From: Leptolinea tardivitalis
GTDB taxonomy: Bacteria > Chloroflexota > Anaerolineae > Anaerolineales > Anaerolineaceae
Reading direction: 5' to 3'
NCBI RefSeq assembly: GCF_001050275.1
Contig: NZ_BBYA01000008.1
Span: 652,319 to 716,318 of the forward strand
Length of the DNA: 64,000 nucleotides
The notes under the pieces: model-generated
What the model was told of the DNA's origin: nothing
Database searches by the model: none
What the model saw: only the letters and a program-made list of their open reading frames with translations
Program-made: the position numbers and the translations under genes
Shown: positions 19,301 to 28,902 of the stretch, one piece after another
Layout: each line of letters opens with the position of its first letter
Position numbering within the stretch: position 1 is the first letter of the stretch

Positions 19301-19646
19301 GTTTTACCTCGAATACGGAATAGGCGAAGATCCGGGTGATTGGATAAAACTAGCCGGACCATTTGATTCCACCAGGCCAACACCAGATAGAATCGTGACC
19401 TGGGATGTTAGTGAATTAACCGGAAATATTGTTACTGTCAGGCTGGTGATGGTGGGTCAGGACGAAAATTATGCAGAGAAGAGGATTCACCTCATTCTGA
19501 ATGTCCCGCCACCCACTCCCATGCCGACGGCAACACCAACCATCACACCTGAACCATCCCTTACACCTACAAATACTGAAGTTCCACCACAGCCTACTGG
19601 GACTGTAGAACCAATTACAACTACACCCGAAAATTCAGTATCATAG
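16359..19646 (+). CDS. Class A penicillin-binding protein (GT51 glycosyltransferase + transpeptidase)
   Basis: 1,095 residues. A long disordered acidic/Pro-rich cytoplasmic tail (about 1-180) leads to one TM (about 184-207). The GT51 domain has TEDKDYYNHPGFDP and SGASTITQQLARML. The transpeptidase domain has the SxxK nucleophile in RQPGSSIKPL (about 566), SYN in ANSYNIPAVK, and KTGTTNN (about 767). It ends with a beta-rich domain and a Thr/Pro tail. It polymerises and cross-links peptidoglycan outside the membrane. The long N-terminal tail and C-terminal TP tail exceed E. coli PBP1a (850 residues) and probably serve in interaction or wall spanning. Confidence 0.93.
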   Translation: MAYFDSFYNSSEDTSDSENPSLPDGGEEPENESPQSQPQEIKPDFPLEDRDEDSEKNKQGHKKPPYPLNNHDDFLLNDTGEQRAFSENRFTTTGGTVVPKRHAPPYATQPFFQPQITGATKVASQPLPTEGKTRSDGVTTTGTVQTNTNAGKNRTQVISTPAGGSKPPAKYKNKTPGKDTGCFVKALIIILIVGLAAVFIMGAAAIYQYFSLASSLPGIENLSEKTSQFETTRIMDRNGDLLYELLSPTAGRRTYVPLEKISPYLIAATIATEDKDYYNHPGFDPYAIFRALVQNYTSGETVSGASTITQQLARMLLFSQEERVEVSLRRKAREIVLAAEITRKYSKEQILEMYLNEAYYSNMAYGIEAAAETYFNTTADKLTLSQASFLAGLPQSPGVYDIFTNREDTLRRQVQVLDLMVQLSNERNCIYVSTNVQPVCIDANSAATAAVETSDYPFEIRQNNMRFPHWVNYIRSQLEQQYDPQTIYRSGFTVYTTIDPTMQEMAERIVKEQVDTLADYNVSDGALVAIQPSTGQILSMVGSADFNNVEISGQVNMAVSPRQPGSSIKPLTYTAAFEKGWTPATIIWDVPSEFPPSGDPNDPREPYKPINYDEKFHGPVTVRTALANSYNIPAVKTLQYIGIYDNKDTPEPDGFINFAKRMGINTLTRDDYGLSLTLGGGEVTLLDMTSAFAIYANQGMRVKPVSILKIEDYSGNLIYQYKPEEPEQVIRPEHAYLITSILSDNKARAPMFGENSVLRMPFDAAAKTGTTNNYRDNWTMGYTPDLAVGVWVGNADYSPMQNTTGVTGAAPIWSAFMKEAAPYISHDNPTPFKRPGGIIDKVICTISGTEPSEDCPETRSEIFASDQLPLPKNKDFYSKVTIDTWTGYLASGECQEFQKAVRALSIDDKWGKDWLSNTDEGREWLKKAGLSKNVRFAPERQCKASDPKPTIFFPGLEDGQTITESPFDIYAVADVPSGFKEFYLEYGIGEDPGDWIKLAGPFDSTRPTPDRIVTWDVSELTGNIVTVRLVMVGQDENYAEKRIHLILNVPPPTPMPTATPTITPEPSLTPTNTEVPPQPTGTVEPITTTPENSVS

Positions 19647-19679
19647 AGGAACAGGATAAAAGTACATCAGAAAAGGATC

Positions 19680-20996
19680 ATGGCGACATCAACCATGAAA
19701 AAAGAGATTCCGAAAAAATCAAGCAGTAAAGAAACTGTTGAACAGGCAAAGCAGGTACTTCAAGGAAAAGCAAAAAAATCCGGATTTCGGAAAATTGCGC
19801 CTTTTCTTGGACCAGCTTTTATTGCCAGTGTAGCCTATGTTGATCCCGGTAATTTTGCCACCAATATACAAAGTGGTGCCCAATTCGGATATCTGCTTTT
19901 ATGGGTAATCATTGGTTCAAATATCATGGCCATGCTGGTGCAGACACTTTCTGCTAAACTGGGGATTGCCACCGGCAAAAACCTCGCTGAGATTTGCCGT
20001 GAACGTTTCCCGAAACCTGTAGTGTGGATAATGTGGGCGCTTATGGAAATTGTGGCCATGGCGACCGATCTGGCAGAATTTTTGGGGGCTGCTCTTGGTT
20101 TTAATCTGTTGCTTGGTGTTCCGCTTTATCTGGCAGGGATTCTTACTGCCATAGCCACATTCTTAATACTTGGTTTTGAGAAATCAGGATTTCGATCACT
20201 TGAAACGATCATTACAGCTTTTGTCGGTGTGATTGCTATTGCCTATGTTGTTGAAACCTTCCTGGATAAACCTGATTGGGGTTTGGTTGCAAATTCTATT
20301 TTGGTTCCAAGATTTGCCGGCACAGAAAGTGTTTTACTGGCTACAGGTATTCTTGGCGCCACCGTCATGCCGCATGCCATATTTTTACATTCAGCATTAA
20401 CTCAAAATCGGATTGTTGTTCGTAAGCCTAAATTGATGCAGAAGTTATTCCGTTACGAACAGATTGATGTTTTTATTGCTATGGGAGCTGCCAGTCTCAT
20501 CAATGCAGCTATGTTAATCATGGCTGCTTCCACATTCCACCGTAGTGGTCTGACTTCAGTTGGAACGATTGAACAGGCATATATAACGCTTGAGCCCTTA
20601 TTAGGGAAGGCTGCATCATGGGTATTTGGTCTTTCTTTATTGGCATCTGGTTTGTCTTCTGCTTCAGTAGGCACTATGGCAGGACAGGTCATCATGCAGG
20701 GATTTTTGCATTTTGAGATCCCTGTTTGGATCAGACGATTAGTCACAATGATTCCATCTTTGATTGTTATTTTTATTGGATTGGAACCAACCAGAACATT
20801 GGTGATCAGTCAGGTTGCATTGAGCTTTGGTTTACCATTTGCCATCATTCCTTTGGTTTACTTTACAGCCAAAAAAGATATCATGGGTGTCTTGGTAAAT
20901 CACAAATTGACAACGATTGCCGCGAGTCTGGTTGCATTGCTGATTGTTGTTCTAAATGTCTTCCTTATTGTCAATTCAATTGGGAAAGGTATCTGA
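19680..20996 (+). CDS. NRAMP-family divalent metal transporter
   Basis: 438 residues with about 11 TM helices. The TM1 metal site DPGN is present (SVAYVDPGNFATNIQ, about 58-61) and the TM6 motif is MPHAIFLHSAL (about 229-231 for MPH), as in MntH-type Mn2+/Fe2+:H+ symporters. The first 40 residues are a Lys-rich cytoplasmic tail. Its TGA overlaps the ATG of the universal stress protein gene, so the two are coupled, as seen for NRAMP-UspA pairs in other bacteria. No MntR box or metal riboswitch was recognised in the 33-base gap upstream. Confidence 0.92.
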   Translation: MATSTMKKEIPKKSSSKETVEQAKQVLQGKAKKSGFRKIAPFLGPAFIASVAYVDPGNFATNIQSGAQFGYLLLWVIIGSNIMAMLVQTLSAKLGIATGKNLAEICRERFPKPVVWIMWALMEIVAMATDLAEFLGAALGFNLLLGVPLYLAGILTAIATFLILGFEKSGFRSLETIITAFVGVIAIAYVVETFLDKPDWGLVANSILVPRFAGTESVLLATGILGATVMPHAIFLHSALTQNRIVVRKPKLMQKLFRYEQIDVFIAMGAASLINAAMLIMAASTFHRSGLTSVGTIEQAYITLEPLLGKAASWVFGLSLLASGLSSASVGTMAGQVIMQGFLHFEIPVWIRRLVTMIPSLIVIFIGLEPTRTLVISQVALSFGLPFAIIPLVYFTAKKDIMGVLVNHKLTTIAASLVALLIVVLNVFLIVNSIGKGI

Positions 20997-21907
20997 TGTT
21001 TAAACACATTCTTGTTCCTTTGGATGGATCATCACTTGCTGAGAGTGTCATTCCCGTCGTGGGCGCTCTAGCGAATTGCCTGAAAGCAAAAATAACCCTA
21101 ATACATATTATTGAAGCCAATCCTCCTGAAACTGTTCATGGACAGCACCATATCTCGAATGAAATGGAGGCGTGTCAATATCTAGAGCAAATTGCTTCAG
21201 GATTACGGAAAGACGGTTTACTGATTGAAACTCATGTGCATACCAGTTGTGTGGAAGATCTGGCTAAGAGCCTGGTTGACCATGCAAAGGAAATAGACCA
21301 TGATTTGATCGTAATGTGTACACATGGTGAGAGTGGGTGGAAGGACCGATTTATTGGTTCCATTGCCCAGCAAGTGATTGGACTTGGAGCTTTGCCTGTT
21401 TTGCTTTTACATCCCATCGAGGATAAGGTTGGAATAAATCATAGTCGAAGTTTTAGCAAATTCCTTCTCGCTCTAGATGGTAATGAAGACCATGAAGCAG
21501 GTGTCAAGAAATCTTTAGAGCTGGCCAGAGAATTAAAGGCCGGGTTGCACTTGTTGACCGTAGTAGAAACATATTCAACTTTAAGTGGATCAGAAGCCGC
21601 CACAGGAATGCTTCTTCCGACTGCGACATCCATAATGTTAGACCTGGAAGAGGAAGATGCACGGGAACGACTGGAGATGATGGCAACTGACTTGCGAACT
21701 AAAGGTTTTTCTGTTTCGCTAGATGTTCACAGGGGAGATCCTGTTGAATGGATTGTTAAGGATTCATACAATCATGAATGCGACCTTATCGTTTTAGGAA
21801 CGCATGGGAAAAGTGGAATAAATGCATTCTGGGCAGGTTCATCTGCTCCACGGATACCGGGACTTGTGAAAACAGCCATCCTTCTTTTTCCGGTGCATAA
21901 ATCCTGA
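20996..21907 (+). CDS. Tandem-domain universal stress protein
   Basis: 303 residues starting at the ATG that overlaps the transporter stop (TGATG). Two UspA domains: MFKHILVPLDGSSLAE...LIVMCTHGESGWKDRFIGSIAQQVI and FSKFLLALDGNEDHE...DLIVLGTHGKSGINAFWAGSSAPRI. The second half has the ATP-binding-type GxHGxxG pattern in GTHGKSG, and the first has a THGESG variant. Role probably in modulating the transporter or stress response; inferred from coupling only. Confidence 0.9.
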   Translation: MFKHILVPLDGSSLAESVIPVVGALANCLKAKITLIHIIEANPPETVHGQHHISNEMEACQYLEQIASGLRKDGLLIETHVHTSCVEDLAKSLVDHAKEIDHDLIVMCTHGESGWKDRFIGSIAQQVIGLGALPVLLLHPIEDKVGINHSRSFSKFLLALDGNEDHEAGVKKSLELARELKAGLHLLTVVETYSTLSGSEAATGMLLPTATSIMLDLEEEDARERLEMMATDLRTKGFSVSLDVHRGDPVEWIVKDSYNHECDLIVLGTHGKSGINAFWAGSSAPRIPGLVKTAILLFPVHKS

Positions 21908-21910
21908 AAA

Positions 21911-22366
21911 TTAAGAATTACGAATTAATATATACCCCAAAGAAATTAATAAAAGACCGATCCCATCAAAAAGAATGAATCGGGAAATGCTGGATGATAA
22001 AGGTGCATGACCTATAGGGATTGTAATAAGGAGACAAGTCTCTCCGACGAGACCAATTGATTGCATGATGAGAGACTGAAGATATGACGTTTTATTTTTT
22101 ACAGGTTGTATTGCAGCGAATATGTAAGGAACATTCCACATGAGAAAAAGTATTCCCATTCCTCGAATAGAATAATCGCCAGATAGTCCTATCAACTCAA
22201 AACTTGGGGAAAAACTTGTGGGAAAAAACATAAACTGAAATGCACATTGCAGATTAAAAAATAAGACTATTGCCATGAATAATCTGGCCAGATGAGTTTT
22301 TAAAGTTGGTGATGAAAATTTACTATCAAACCTTCTGGAAAAATTTCTCTTCAATTTCATTGGCAT
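21911..22366 (-). CDS. Small polytopic membrane protein, unknown function
   Basis: About 150 residues with four predicted TM helices (LFMAIVLFFNLQCAFQFMFF, MGILFLMWNVPYIFAAI, SLIMQSIGLVGETCLLITI, FILFDGIGLLLISLGYILI). The start is uncertain. I chose the ATG at 22366, which overlaps the end of thyX by 41 bases; an ATG at 22360 is equally possible, and the frame opens further upstream inside thyX. Positioned to be co-transcribed with thyX. No family recognised. Confidence 0.6.
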   Translation of the reverse strand: MPMKLKRNFSRRFDSKFSSPTLKTHLARLFMAIVLFFNLQCAFQFMFFPTSFSPSFELIGLSGDYSIRGMGILFLMWNVPYIFAAIQPVKNKTSYLQSLIMQSIGLVGETCLLITIPIGHAPLSSSISRFILFDGIGLLLISLGYILIRNS

Positions 22367-23750
22367 TTTCTGTCTGATTAATTCGCAAGAAATTTCCCAA
22401 GCCGGGGAAAACATTTTTCACCTGATCTGCCATCTGATGGGCGATCCGGCGCATTGAGAAATGGGCGTTGGGAGCCGTTCGTAAAGATAAGAAATGAAAA
22501 AGACTGCGGAAATTTGATTGCAAAAGCACATGTCTGTTGAAGGCATTTGGAAGAATATAAGCGGCTGCATGTTGAGAATATGCAGATAACTCTTCATATG
22601 ATTTCTGCACCATTTGCATGATGGAAATGTATTCGTCCAAAAGCCCGGCTTTTTGAAATTGACGAGGAATGGCATATCCAAAGGATGGTGTAAACGGCGA
22701 AGGGGTCTGGGCCATCATACGATGACGTTTCAATTCCAGATATGCGCCTTCGTCCAAAACTACTTCGAAGAGAAAATTCCCATACTCAAGTTCTCTGATG
22801 GGGATATCATGATCTTTCAAATTACCAGTAAGATGTGATAGAAGATCCTTCTTTTGATCAACTGTCAGGTTGTTAACGAAATTGCGAGATTGCGCATAGG
22901 ATACATTTTGATAGCGCATTATCGCGGCAATAAGAATTAGCTCTTCTGCATCTTGATCATAACTACGTAGATATGCCCCCGGTGTTAATGGATCAACATA
23001 ATGTAGGTTATTTATGCGCAAACTTTCAAAGAATCCCGATGTGTCAGTCAGTGATGCCTGCTCGTTGGCATATTTGAGAAGGGTTGGTAAAGAAACACGG
23101 GAAATTTCTTTAATTTCATTTCCAAGAGCCCGAACTTCCTGCAAGGGATGCGATAACATTTTTGTTATGGCATGTTCCAATGCCCGTGCGTTAATGGTCA
23201 TACCCACATTGGCAAAAGCAGATACGGGTAATAGAAATCGACAAACATCTCCAGCAGCTGTTAGTAAAATCCTTTTCCGGCGGGCAGGGGATTCTCCTGA
23301 AACAATGGGGGTCTCTTCATCTAATGAATCTATTACTAATGGTAAAGCACGATCATATAGAGAAAATAATTCTTTGCATGTATCTTGAAAAATCTTTCGA
23401 GATTGGTCATCATTAAATTCATCAGGAATATGAAAATCATCGCTATTCCATTTTTGGTATCGAGTGGATTTTTCAGTATAAGATGCAAGACGATTAGATT
23501 CCAGGCATTCAACCGCCAATCGTGAAATATTCTCTACAGCAATATGCAATACGGCATGCTCGGCAACCGACGAATGCCCGTAACCAACGACCCATTTTTC
23601 ATTGAATTCCGCACTCGATTCACCTGTTAATTCGTCTGCATTTTTTTTGAATGATTCAGGCGAACGGGATGTTTTTGCAAAAGCTACGGCAATGGTTTCT
23701 TGCGGATAAACCTGTGGATCAAGCAGATATACTTCTCGAGAACGGGTCAT
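22326..23750 (-). CDS. thyX: Double-length FAD-dependent thymidylate synthase (ThyX family)
   Basis: 474 residues, about twice the usual ThyX size of 220-250, with two ThyX-like halves. The first half has YGHSSVAEHAVLHIAVENISRLAVECLESNRLASYTEKSTRY, resembling the substrate/FAD region (normally RHRxxSxNExSxRY). The second half has LELKRHRMMAQTPSPFTP. Neither half has the textbook RHRTxSxNE in one piece, so the two halves may share one active site or one may be structural. The enzyme makes dTMP from dUMP using methylene-THF and FADH2. The start codon lies inside the end of ribF, which makes FAD, so cofactor synthesis and user are translationally linked. Confidence 0.85.
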   Translation of the reverse strand: MTRSREVYLLDPQVYPQETIAVAFAKTSRSPESFKKNADELTGESSAEFNEKWVVGYGHSSVAEHAVLHIAVENISRLAVECLESNRLASYTEKSTRYQKWNSDDFHIPDEFNDDQSRKIFQDTCKELFSLYDRALPLVIDSLDEETPIVSGESPARRKRILLTAAGDVCRFLLPVSAFANVGMTINARALEHAITKMLSHPLQEVRALGNEIKEISRVSLPTLLKYANEQASLTDTSGFFESLRINNLHYVDPLTPGAYLRSYDQDAEELILIAAIMRYQNVSYAQSRNFVNNLTVDQKKDLLSHLTGNLKDHDIPIRELEYGNFLFEVVLDEGAYLELKRHRMMAQTPSPFTPSFGYAIPRQFQKAGLLDEYISIMQMVQKSYEELSAYSQHAAAYILPNAFNRHVLLQSNFRSLFHFLSLRTAPNAHFSMRRIAHQMADQVKNVFPGLGNFLRINQTENANEIEEKFFQKV

Positions 23751-24666
23751 CTTTCACATCCCTGGCGGCTTTAATATCGCTATGTATCTGATATACAAGT
23801 CCTTCGAATGACGGGAACTTGACTTCACCGCGAAGCCTATGGGTGAATTGTACTTGAAGATTTTTTCCGTACAAGTCACCTTTGAAATCTAATAAATGGA
23901 TTTCTACAAATACCAGTTTCGTGTTGTCCGTAAAAGTTGGACGGTACCCCACATTTCCTACAGAAAGATAAACCTGTCCATCAACATTGGTCAGACAACG
24001 ATAGACCCCAATCGCCGGGAGAATTTTCTGCGGAAAAGTGTCTAAATTAGCCGTTGGGAATCCGATTGTTCTTCCCCGGCCGTCACCTCTTATGACGATT
24101 CCCTCTACTTCATAATACCGTCCTAGAGAGTGGGCTGCAGATGAAACATCACCTATTTCAAGCATTTTACGAATAGAGCTTGAGGAGATTGTCTCATCTC
24201 CCACTTTCTCAGTAGAGATACAATTTACTTTATATCCCAATTTCCGACCAATAGAAGATAAAACTGAAACATCTCCCGACCTATTTTTTCCAAGGGTAAA
24301 TCCGCATCCGACAACCAGTTCCTTCAAACCCGTGTGAATTGACAGTGACTGCATAAACTCCTCAGGTGTCTTGTTTGCAAGTGATCTGGAAAATGGTATC
24401 GAAATAAGGACATCTACACCGAGTTCTTTCAGCAATTTACTTTTTTCGTAAGGTGATGAAAGGTAAAAAGGAGTATCAACACCCTTCAACACCACAGCCG
24501 GATGAGGGAAAAAAGTAAGGACGGCTGAAAGGGCATTATGTTCCTGGGCAGATATTTTGAGATTTTCTATCAGTTTTTGATGGCCCCGGTGAACACCGTC
24601 AAATGAACCAATAGTAACGCAAGCCTTCTCAAGGCTTAATTCTTCAATGGAGCTGGCTTCGATCAT
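23719..24666 (-). CDS. ribF: Bifunctional riboflavin kinase / FAD synthetase
   Basis: 315 residues. The N-terminal FMN adenylyltransferase domain has GSFDGVHRGHQKLI (about 17-30) and later ISSSSIRKML. The C-terminal riboflavin kinase domain has GIVIRGDGRGRTIGFPTANL. Converts riboflavin to FMN and then FAD in the cytoplasm. Length matches E. coli RibF (313). The gene follows truB by seven bases and overlaps thyX by 32 bases. Confidence 0.95.
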   Translation of the reverse strand: MIEASSIEELSLEKACVTIGSFDGVHRGHQKLIENLKISAQEHNALSAVLTFFPHPAVVLKGVDTPFYLSSPYEKSKLLKELGVDVLISIPFSRSLANKTPEEFMQSLSIHTGLKELVVGCGFTLGKNRSGDVSVLSSIGRKLGYKVNCISTEKVGDETISSSSIRKMLEIGDVSSAAHSLGRYYEVEGIVIRGDGRGRTIGFPTANLDTFPQKILPAIGVYRCLTNVDGQVYLSVGNVGYRPTFTDNTKLVFVEIHLLDFKGDLYGKNLQVQFTHRLRGEVKFPSFEGLVYQIHSDIKAARDVKDDPFSRSISA

Positions 24667-24673
24667 CTGTTAT

Positions 24674-25585
24674 TCAAGAGAAAAAGACTTTTTTCGGCTG
24701 CCACTCATTTGATTCGGTATTAAATTCCATCAACGCAACAAGTTCTCCCTGTTCGTTGATACCGCGAGCCCAATTTGATTGCAGAGCAGGGGATTGAACT
24801 CGAATACCGTGGCGTACGGCTTCTACCTGTTCATTGGTTAACTCAAGAGCCGGCCAATCTGATAAAGCTTCGGCCGCAGGGATCAGGTACTGATACCAAT
24901 TACCGGCATCGAATGATTCACGAAGTTTCCGCAGTGGAACGGCATCTCGCAATGTAAATCGTCCACTTTTTGTACGACGAAGTCCAACCAGATGAGCACC
25001 GCACCCCAGTTTTTCACCCAGATCATGGGCCAATGAGCGGACATACGTACCTGATGAGCAGTAAACATCTATTACCGCTTCTGGTGGTGCCCATTCAAGC
25101 AAATCAAGGTTATAAACATGAATGGTGCGAGGTGCAAGGTCAAATTCTTCGCCATCGCGGGCCATATCATAGGCTTTTTTCCCTTTGACTTTAATGGCAG
25201 AGTATGGAGGTGGAACCTGTTCAATTTCACCAATGAATGTTTTCAATTCATTTTCAAATTGATCTTCTGTGATATTGACCGGCGAAGATCCGCCGGTAAT
25301 CCGACCTTCTGCATCGTATGTGTCGGTGGATTGACCAAGGCGCACCACTGCCTGGTAACGCTTGTCTGAAGCTGATACATATTCACTAAGGCGTACAGCT
25401 GGACCCAAAAGCACAACTAAAACCCCGGAAGCTCGAGGATCGAGAGTACCCGTATGACCAGCTCTACGAATATTTGTACCCTTGCGAATTATTTGTACTA
25501 CATCATGCGATGTTAAACCTACTGGCTTATCTACAACCAGCACGCCTGAAATGGCATTGTTTATGTTGAAGGATTCCTCATACAT
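24674..25585 (-). CDS. truB: tRNA pseudouridine(55) synthase TruB
   Basis: 303 residues with the family start GVLVVDKPVGLTSHDVV, then GHTGTLDPRASGVLVV containing the catalytic Asp (about residue 48), and a C-terminal PUA-like domain. Isomerises U55 in the T loop of tRNAs. Part of the ribosome/translation cluster, 40 bases after nrnA. Confidence 0.95.
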   Translation of the reverse strand: MYEESFNINNAISGVLVVDKPVGLTSHDVVQIIRKGTNIRRAGHTGTLDPRASGVLVVLLGPAVRLSEYVSASDKRYQAVVRLGQSTDTYDAEGRITGGSSPVNITEDQFENELKTFIGEIEQVPPPYSAIKVKGKKAYDMARDGEEFDLAPRTIHVYNLDLLEWAPPEAVIDVYCSSGTYVRSLAHDLGEKLGCGAHLVGLRRTKSGRFTLRDAVPLRKLRESFDAGNWYQYLIPAAEALSDWPALELTNEQVEAVRHGIRVQSPALQSNWARGINEQGELVALMEFNTESNEWQPKKVFFS

Positions 25586-25625
25586 AGTTATTTGAGTTCT
25601 CCCATCTTTTTTATTTCCTCACCTG

Positions 25626-26603
25626 TTATTCCCGATTATTTTTATTATCGCTATTTTTGACATAATTGATAGTGGCAGATAATACACTTTCCTTTACTTC
25701 ATCCAGCGTACCATTAATTTCTGCACCAGAAGCTGCCGGATGACCACCACCGCCAAAAGATAACGCTAATTTTGATATATCCAGTCCGGGTATTGCCCGC
25801 CAACTGACTTTGACCTTATTATGCCCTTGTTCAACAAACATGACAGCAACAGATGCACCATCAATAGAACTAAGCATATTAATCAAATCGGCATCATCAT
25901 TCCCTGTATAGGAAACCGATTTTCGATCTTTGAGAGATAAAACTGAATAGATTACCCGATCCATTTGAGTAAGATTGGTCAAACCAATACCCCAGTATTT
26001 TGCCGCTTCAAAAGTACGGCGCACTAAAGTTTTGGAATACATCTCCGCAAGATTGATTCCCTTATCCATTAAATCTGCCGCAAGACGAAGTGTGTCTGAA
26101 GATGTATTGCTGGTTCGGAAACCGAGAGAATCGCCAAGAATGCCCATCAACAATGCTGCTGCCACAGGCTTTGTCATGCTCAATCCCCAGGCATCCAAAT
26201 GAGCAGCAATTACAGCACTAGTAGCTACGTTTTCTGATTCCACCAGGTTGATACGGCCAAAATTTAGATTGGATAAATGATGATCGATGTTGATGTCAAC
26301 CATAACATCTTGTGGAAGGGCATCTCCCAATCTCTTTGTATCAGAACAATCCAACGATATAAAGAGATCAAAAGGATCCTCGACTTTATGTTTGACTTTT
26401 TCTGCTCCTTCGAGAAATCGCATCCCCACTGCGATAGAATCTGCCAGCACCATTTGCACATGTTTTCCAGCGTCTTCAAGTGCAGTACCCAGACCGAGTA
26501 GGGAACCAATTGCGTCCTGGTCTGGTCGAATATGGGATGTAACGACAATCCGATCGGCCTTTTGAAAGGCAGATCGAATTTCGAGGTCAATCGGGTTTGT
26601 CAT
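25626..26603 (-). CDS. nrnA: DHH-family phosphoesterase (NrnA-type oligoribonuclease/pAp phosphatase)
   Basis: About 325 residues. The DHH motifs are DQDAIGSLLGLG (about 31-42), the DCSDTKRLG region, DHHLSN (about 110-115), and the C-terminal DHHA1 motif GGGGHPAASG. The family degrades nanoRNA and 3'-phosphoadenosine phosphate. Two start ATGs are possible (26615 and 26603). I prefer MTNPIDLEIR at 26603 because family members begin at this point. Overlaps the end of rbfA, consistent with co-translation. Confidence 0.9.
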   Translation of the reverse strand: MTNPIDLEIRSAFQKADRIVVTSHIRPDQDAIGSLLGLGTALEDAGKHVQMVLADSIAVGMRFLEGAEKVKHKVEDPFDLFISLDCSDTKRLGDALPQDVMVDINIDHHLSNLNFGRINLVESENVATSAVIAAHLDAWGLSMTKPVAAALLMGILGDSLGFRTSNTSSDTLRLAADLMDKGINLAEMYSKTLVRRTFEAAKYWGIGLTNLTQMDRVIYSVLSLKDRKSVSYTGNDDADLINMLSSIDGASVAVMFVEQGHNKVKVSWRAIPGLDISKLALSFGGGGHPAASGAEINGTLDEVKESVLSATINYVKNSDNKNNRE

Positions 26604-26967
26604 TTTTTGATGCATCTTCTTTTTCTTGTCTTAGCGAGGCAAGGAGAGTTTCGATATGATCTGCCCGTTCTGGTGTGGGATCCCAATGAAACCGTAATCG
26701 CGGGAAAACGCGCAGTTCAATTCTATCTGACAATGATTTTCGTAAAAAGCCGGAAGCATGGTCAAGACTATTAATTACTTCTTTTGACCGGATTTGACCT
26801 TCGATGGCTGAAACAAAAACATCTGCGTACGCAAGTTCGCGATCGACTTTTACATCTGTAATAGAAATACCATCCAATCTTGGATCGGCAATTTCCTTAA
26901 TTACCATTTCTGATAACTCCTGACGGATTCTATCTGCAATCCGTTGAAGCCTTAAACTTGATGGCAT
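26587..26967 (-). CDS. rbfA: Ribosome-binding factor A
   Basis: 126 residues with the KH-like fold typical of RbfA: RLQRIADRIRQELSEMVIKEIADPRL followed by ITDVKVDRELAYADVFVSA and RVFPRLRFHWDPTPERADHIETLL. Assists late 30S maturation. Sits between infB and nrnA as in many bacteria. Confidence 0.95.
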   Translation of the reverse strand: MPSSLRLQRIADRIRQELSEMVIKEIADPRLDGISITDVKVDRELAYADVFVSAIEGQIRSKEVINSLDHASGFLRKSLSDRIELRVFPRLRFHWDPTPERADHIETLLASLRQEKEDASKNDKPD

Positions 26968-26997
26968 AATGTGACTCTTTCTACTTTGCTATTCTGG

Positions 26998-28782
26998 TCA
27001 GCCTGAACGTTCCAACGTAAAGCATTCCAGAATATCACCTTTTGCAAAACTTTCGAAGCCTTTCAGGGAAATACCACAATCAAATCCCTGACGGACTTCC
27101 TTGACATCATCTTTCTCGTGTTTGAGTGATGAAATATCACCTTCAAACACTTTTTCTCCATTACGTATGACACGAATCTTACCATTGCGTCTGATTTCAT
27201 TCTGGGTAACTCTGCAACCGGCAATATTACCAAGTTTGGAAATTTTGAAAACTGCCAGAACTTCTGCTTTGCCTATTTGAACTTCTTTAAATTCTGGTTC
27301 AAGCATACCTTTCAAAGCTTTTTCTACATCTTCGGTCAATCGGTAGATGATTTCGTATAGACGAATAGATACTCCCTCGACTTCAGCCAGACGTTTTGCA
27401 TTAGAATCAGCTTGAACATTGAAGCCTACAATAATGGCCTTGGAAGCAGAAGCTAGATTAACATCATTTTCACCAATATCGCCTGTTTCAGAATACAAAA
27501 CATTGATATTGACATCACCTTTTTCAATTTCATTCAATGCAGTGGTAATCGGTTCGAGAGAACCCTGAACATCTGCTTTGATAATAAGCCGTAATTCTTT
27601 TGTTTCACCAGCTTGAATCCGGTTAAAAAGTGATTCAAGAGAAGCTTTTGGCGCATTGATTGATTTTTGTTGAACCTGTGCTTTACGTTCTTCCGCAATC
27701 AACCGGGCTTCTTTTTCACTGGAATAGACCTGGAATAATTCTCCGGCTTCTGGAACGTCGGATAATCCCATGACCTGAACGGGGGAAGAAGGCCCAGCTT
27801 TTCTAATTTTCTTACCGTGGAAATCAAACATAGCGCGAAGCTTGCCAACAGCTTTACCGGCCAATATGACATCACCTACTTCAAGACTGCCATTCTGTAC
27901 AAGCAAGGTTGCCATAACACCTTTGCCATGATCAAGTTCTGCTTCAATGACAGTTCCGATGATCTGATTGCTTGAGGGGTTGGCTTTGATATCCATACTT
28001 TCAGAAACAAGAAGAATGGCTTCCAGGAGATCTTCAATACCGGTCTTTTGTTTGGCTGATACTGGAACGACCATTGTATTTCCATCCCATTCATCCGGGA
28101 CAAGATCAAGGTCAGCTAATTGTTTCTTAACGAAGTCGGGATTGGCGTCAGGCCGATCAATCTTGTTCAAAGCGACAATAATCGGTACACGAGCTGCCCG
28201 GGCATGTGCGATCGCTTCACGAGTTTGAGGCATAATCCCATCGTTTGCCGCAACAACCAGAATAACGATATCAGCACCCTGGGCACCACGGGCACGCATG
28301 GCAGTAAAGGCAGCATGCCCTGGTGTATCAAGGAACGTAATTAATTTTCCTTTATGCTCAACTTGATAAGCACCAATATGTTGTGTAATTCCGCCTGCCT
28401 CTCCAGCAGCCACTTCACTATGCCGGATGGCATCCAACAAAGTGGTTTTGCCGTGATCAACATGACCAAGGATAGTTACAACAGGTGGACGATTGACAAG
28501 TTTGGATGAATCCTCATTGGCAATAATTTGCCGCCAGAAGGGAATTTCCCCAGTTTCAGTCTCTTTGACTTCTTCTTCCACCTCTAATGTTGCTTCGAAG
28601 CCTAATTCTGAGGCAACGATGGCCGCTGTATCAAAATCAACCATCTGGTTAATATTTGCCATCACACCGTTGGCCATCAGGATTTTTATCACCTGAATGG
28701 GACTGGTAGATGTGGCTGTGGCCAGATCACGGACTGTGACACTACCGGCCAACTCAATTGTTTTATGCCCATTCTCGCTCAT
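26998..28782 (-). CDS. infB: Translation initiation factor IF-2 (short form)
   Basis: 594 residues, well short of E. coli IF-2 (890), lacking the long variable N-terminal region. A short IF2_N domain ([23 protein letters not shown]) precedes the G domain with [12 protein letters not shown] (G1), DTPGHAAF (G3) and NKIDRPDA (G4), then domains II-IV. Delivers fMet-tRNA to the 30S subunit. Short IF-2 is common in this phylum. Confidence 0.96.
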   Translation of the reverse strand: MSENGHKTIELAGSVTVRDLATATSTSPIQVIKILMANGVMANINQMVDFDTAAIVASELGFEATLEVEEEVKETETGEIPFWRQIIANEDSSKLVNRPPVVTILGHVDHGKTTLLDAIRHSEVAAGEAGGITQHIGAYQVEHKGKLITFLDTPGHAAFTAMRARGAQGADIVILVVAANDGIMPQTREAIAHARAARVPIIVALNKIDRPDANPDFVKKQLADLDLVPDEWDGNTMVVPVSAKQKTGIEDLLEAILLVSESMDIKANPSSNQIIGTVIEAELDHGKGVMATLLVQNGSLEVGDVILAGKAVGKLRAMFDFHGKKIRKAGPSSPVQVMGLSDVPEAGELFQVYSSEKEARLIAEERKAQVQQKSINAPKASLESLFNRIQAGETKELRLIIKADVQGSLEPITTALNEIEKGDVNINVLYSETGDIGENDVNLASASKAIIVGFNVQADSNAKRLAEVEGVSIRLYEIIYRLTEDVEKALKGMLEPEFKEVQIGKAEVLAVFKISKLGNIAGCRVTQNEIRRNGKIRVIRNGEKVFEGDISSLKHEKDDVKEVRQGFDCGISLKGFESFAKGDILECFTLERSG

Positions 28783-28902
28783 ACTGCACCTCCAGTTATT
28801 AGCGAGCCTGTCTTTCCTCCCCCATGAAATGGAAATCAGGGCCCGATCATATTGTTCTTGATGAATGACGCGAGAATGTTGGATATTAAGAACTCTTACA
28901 TT

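Noticed and set aside
20726..20995. N-terminal extension of the universal stress protein
   Set aside because: It is the out-of-frame translation of the NRAMP gene; the UspA domain begins exactly at the ATG at 20996.
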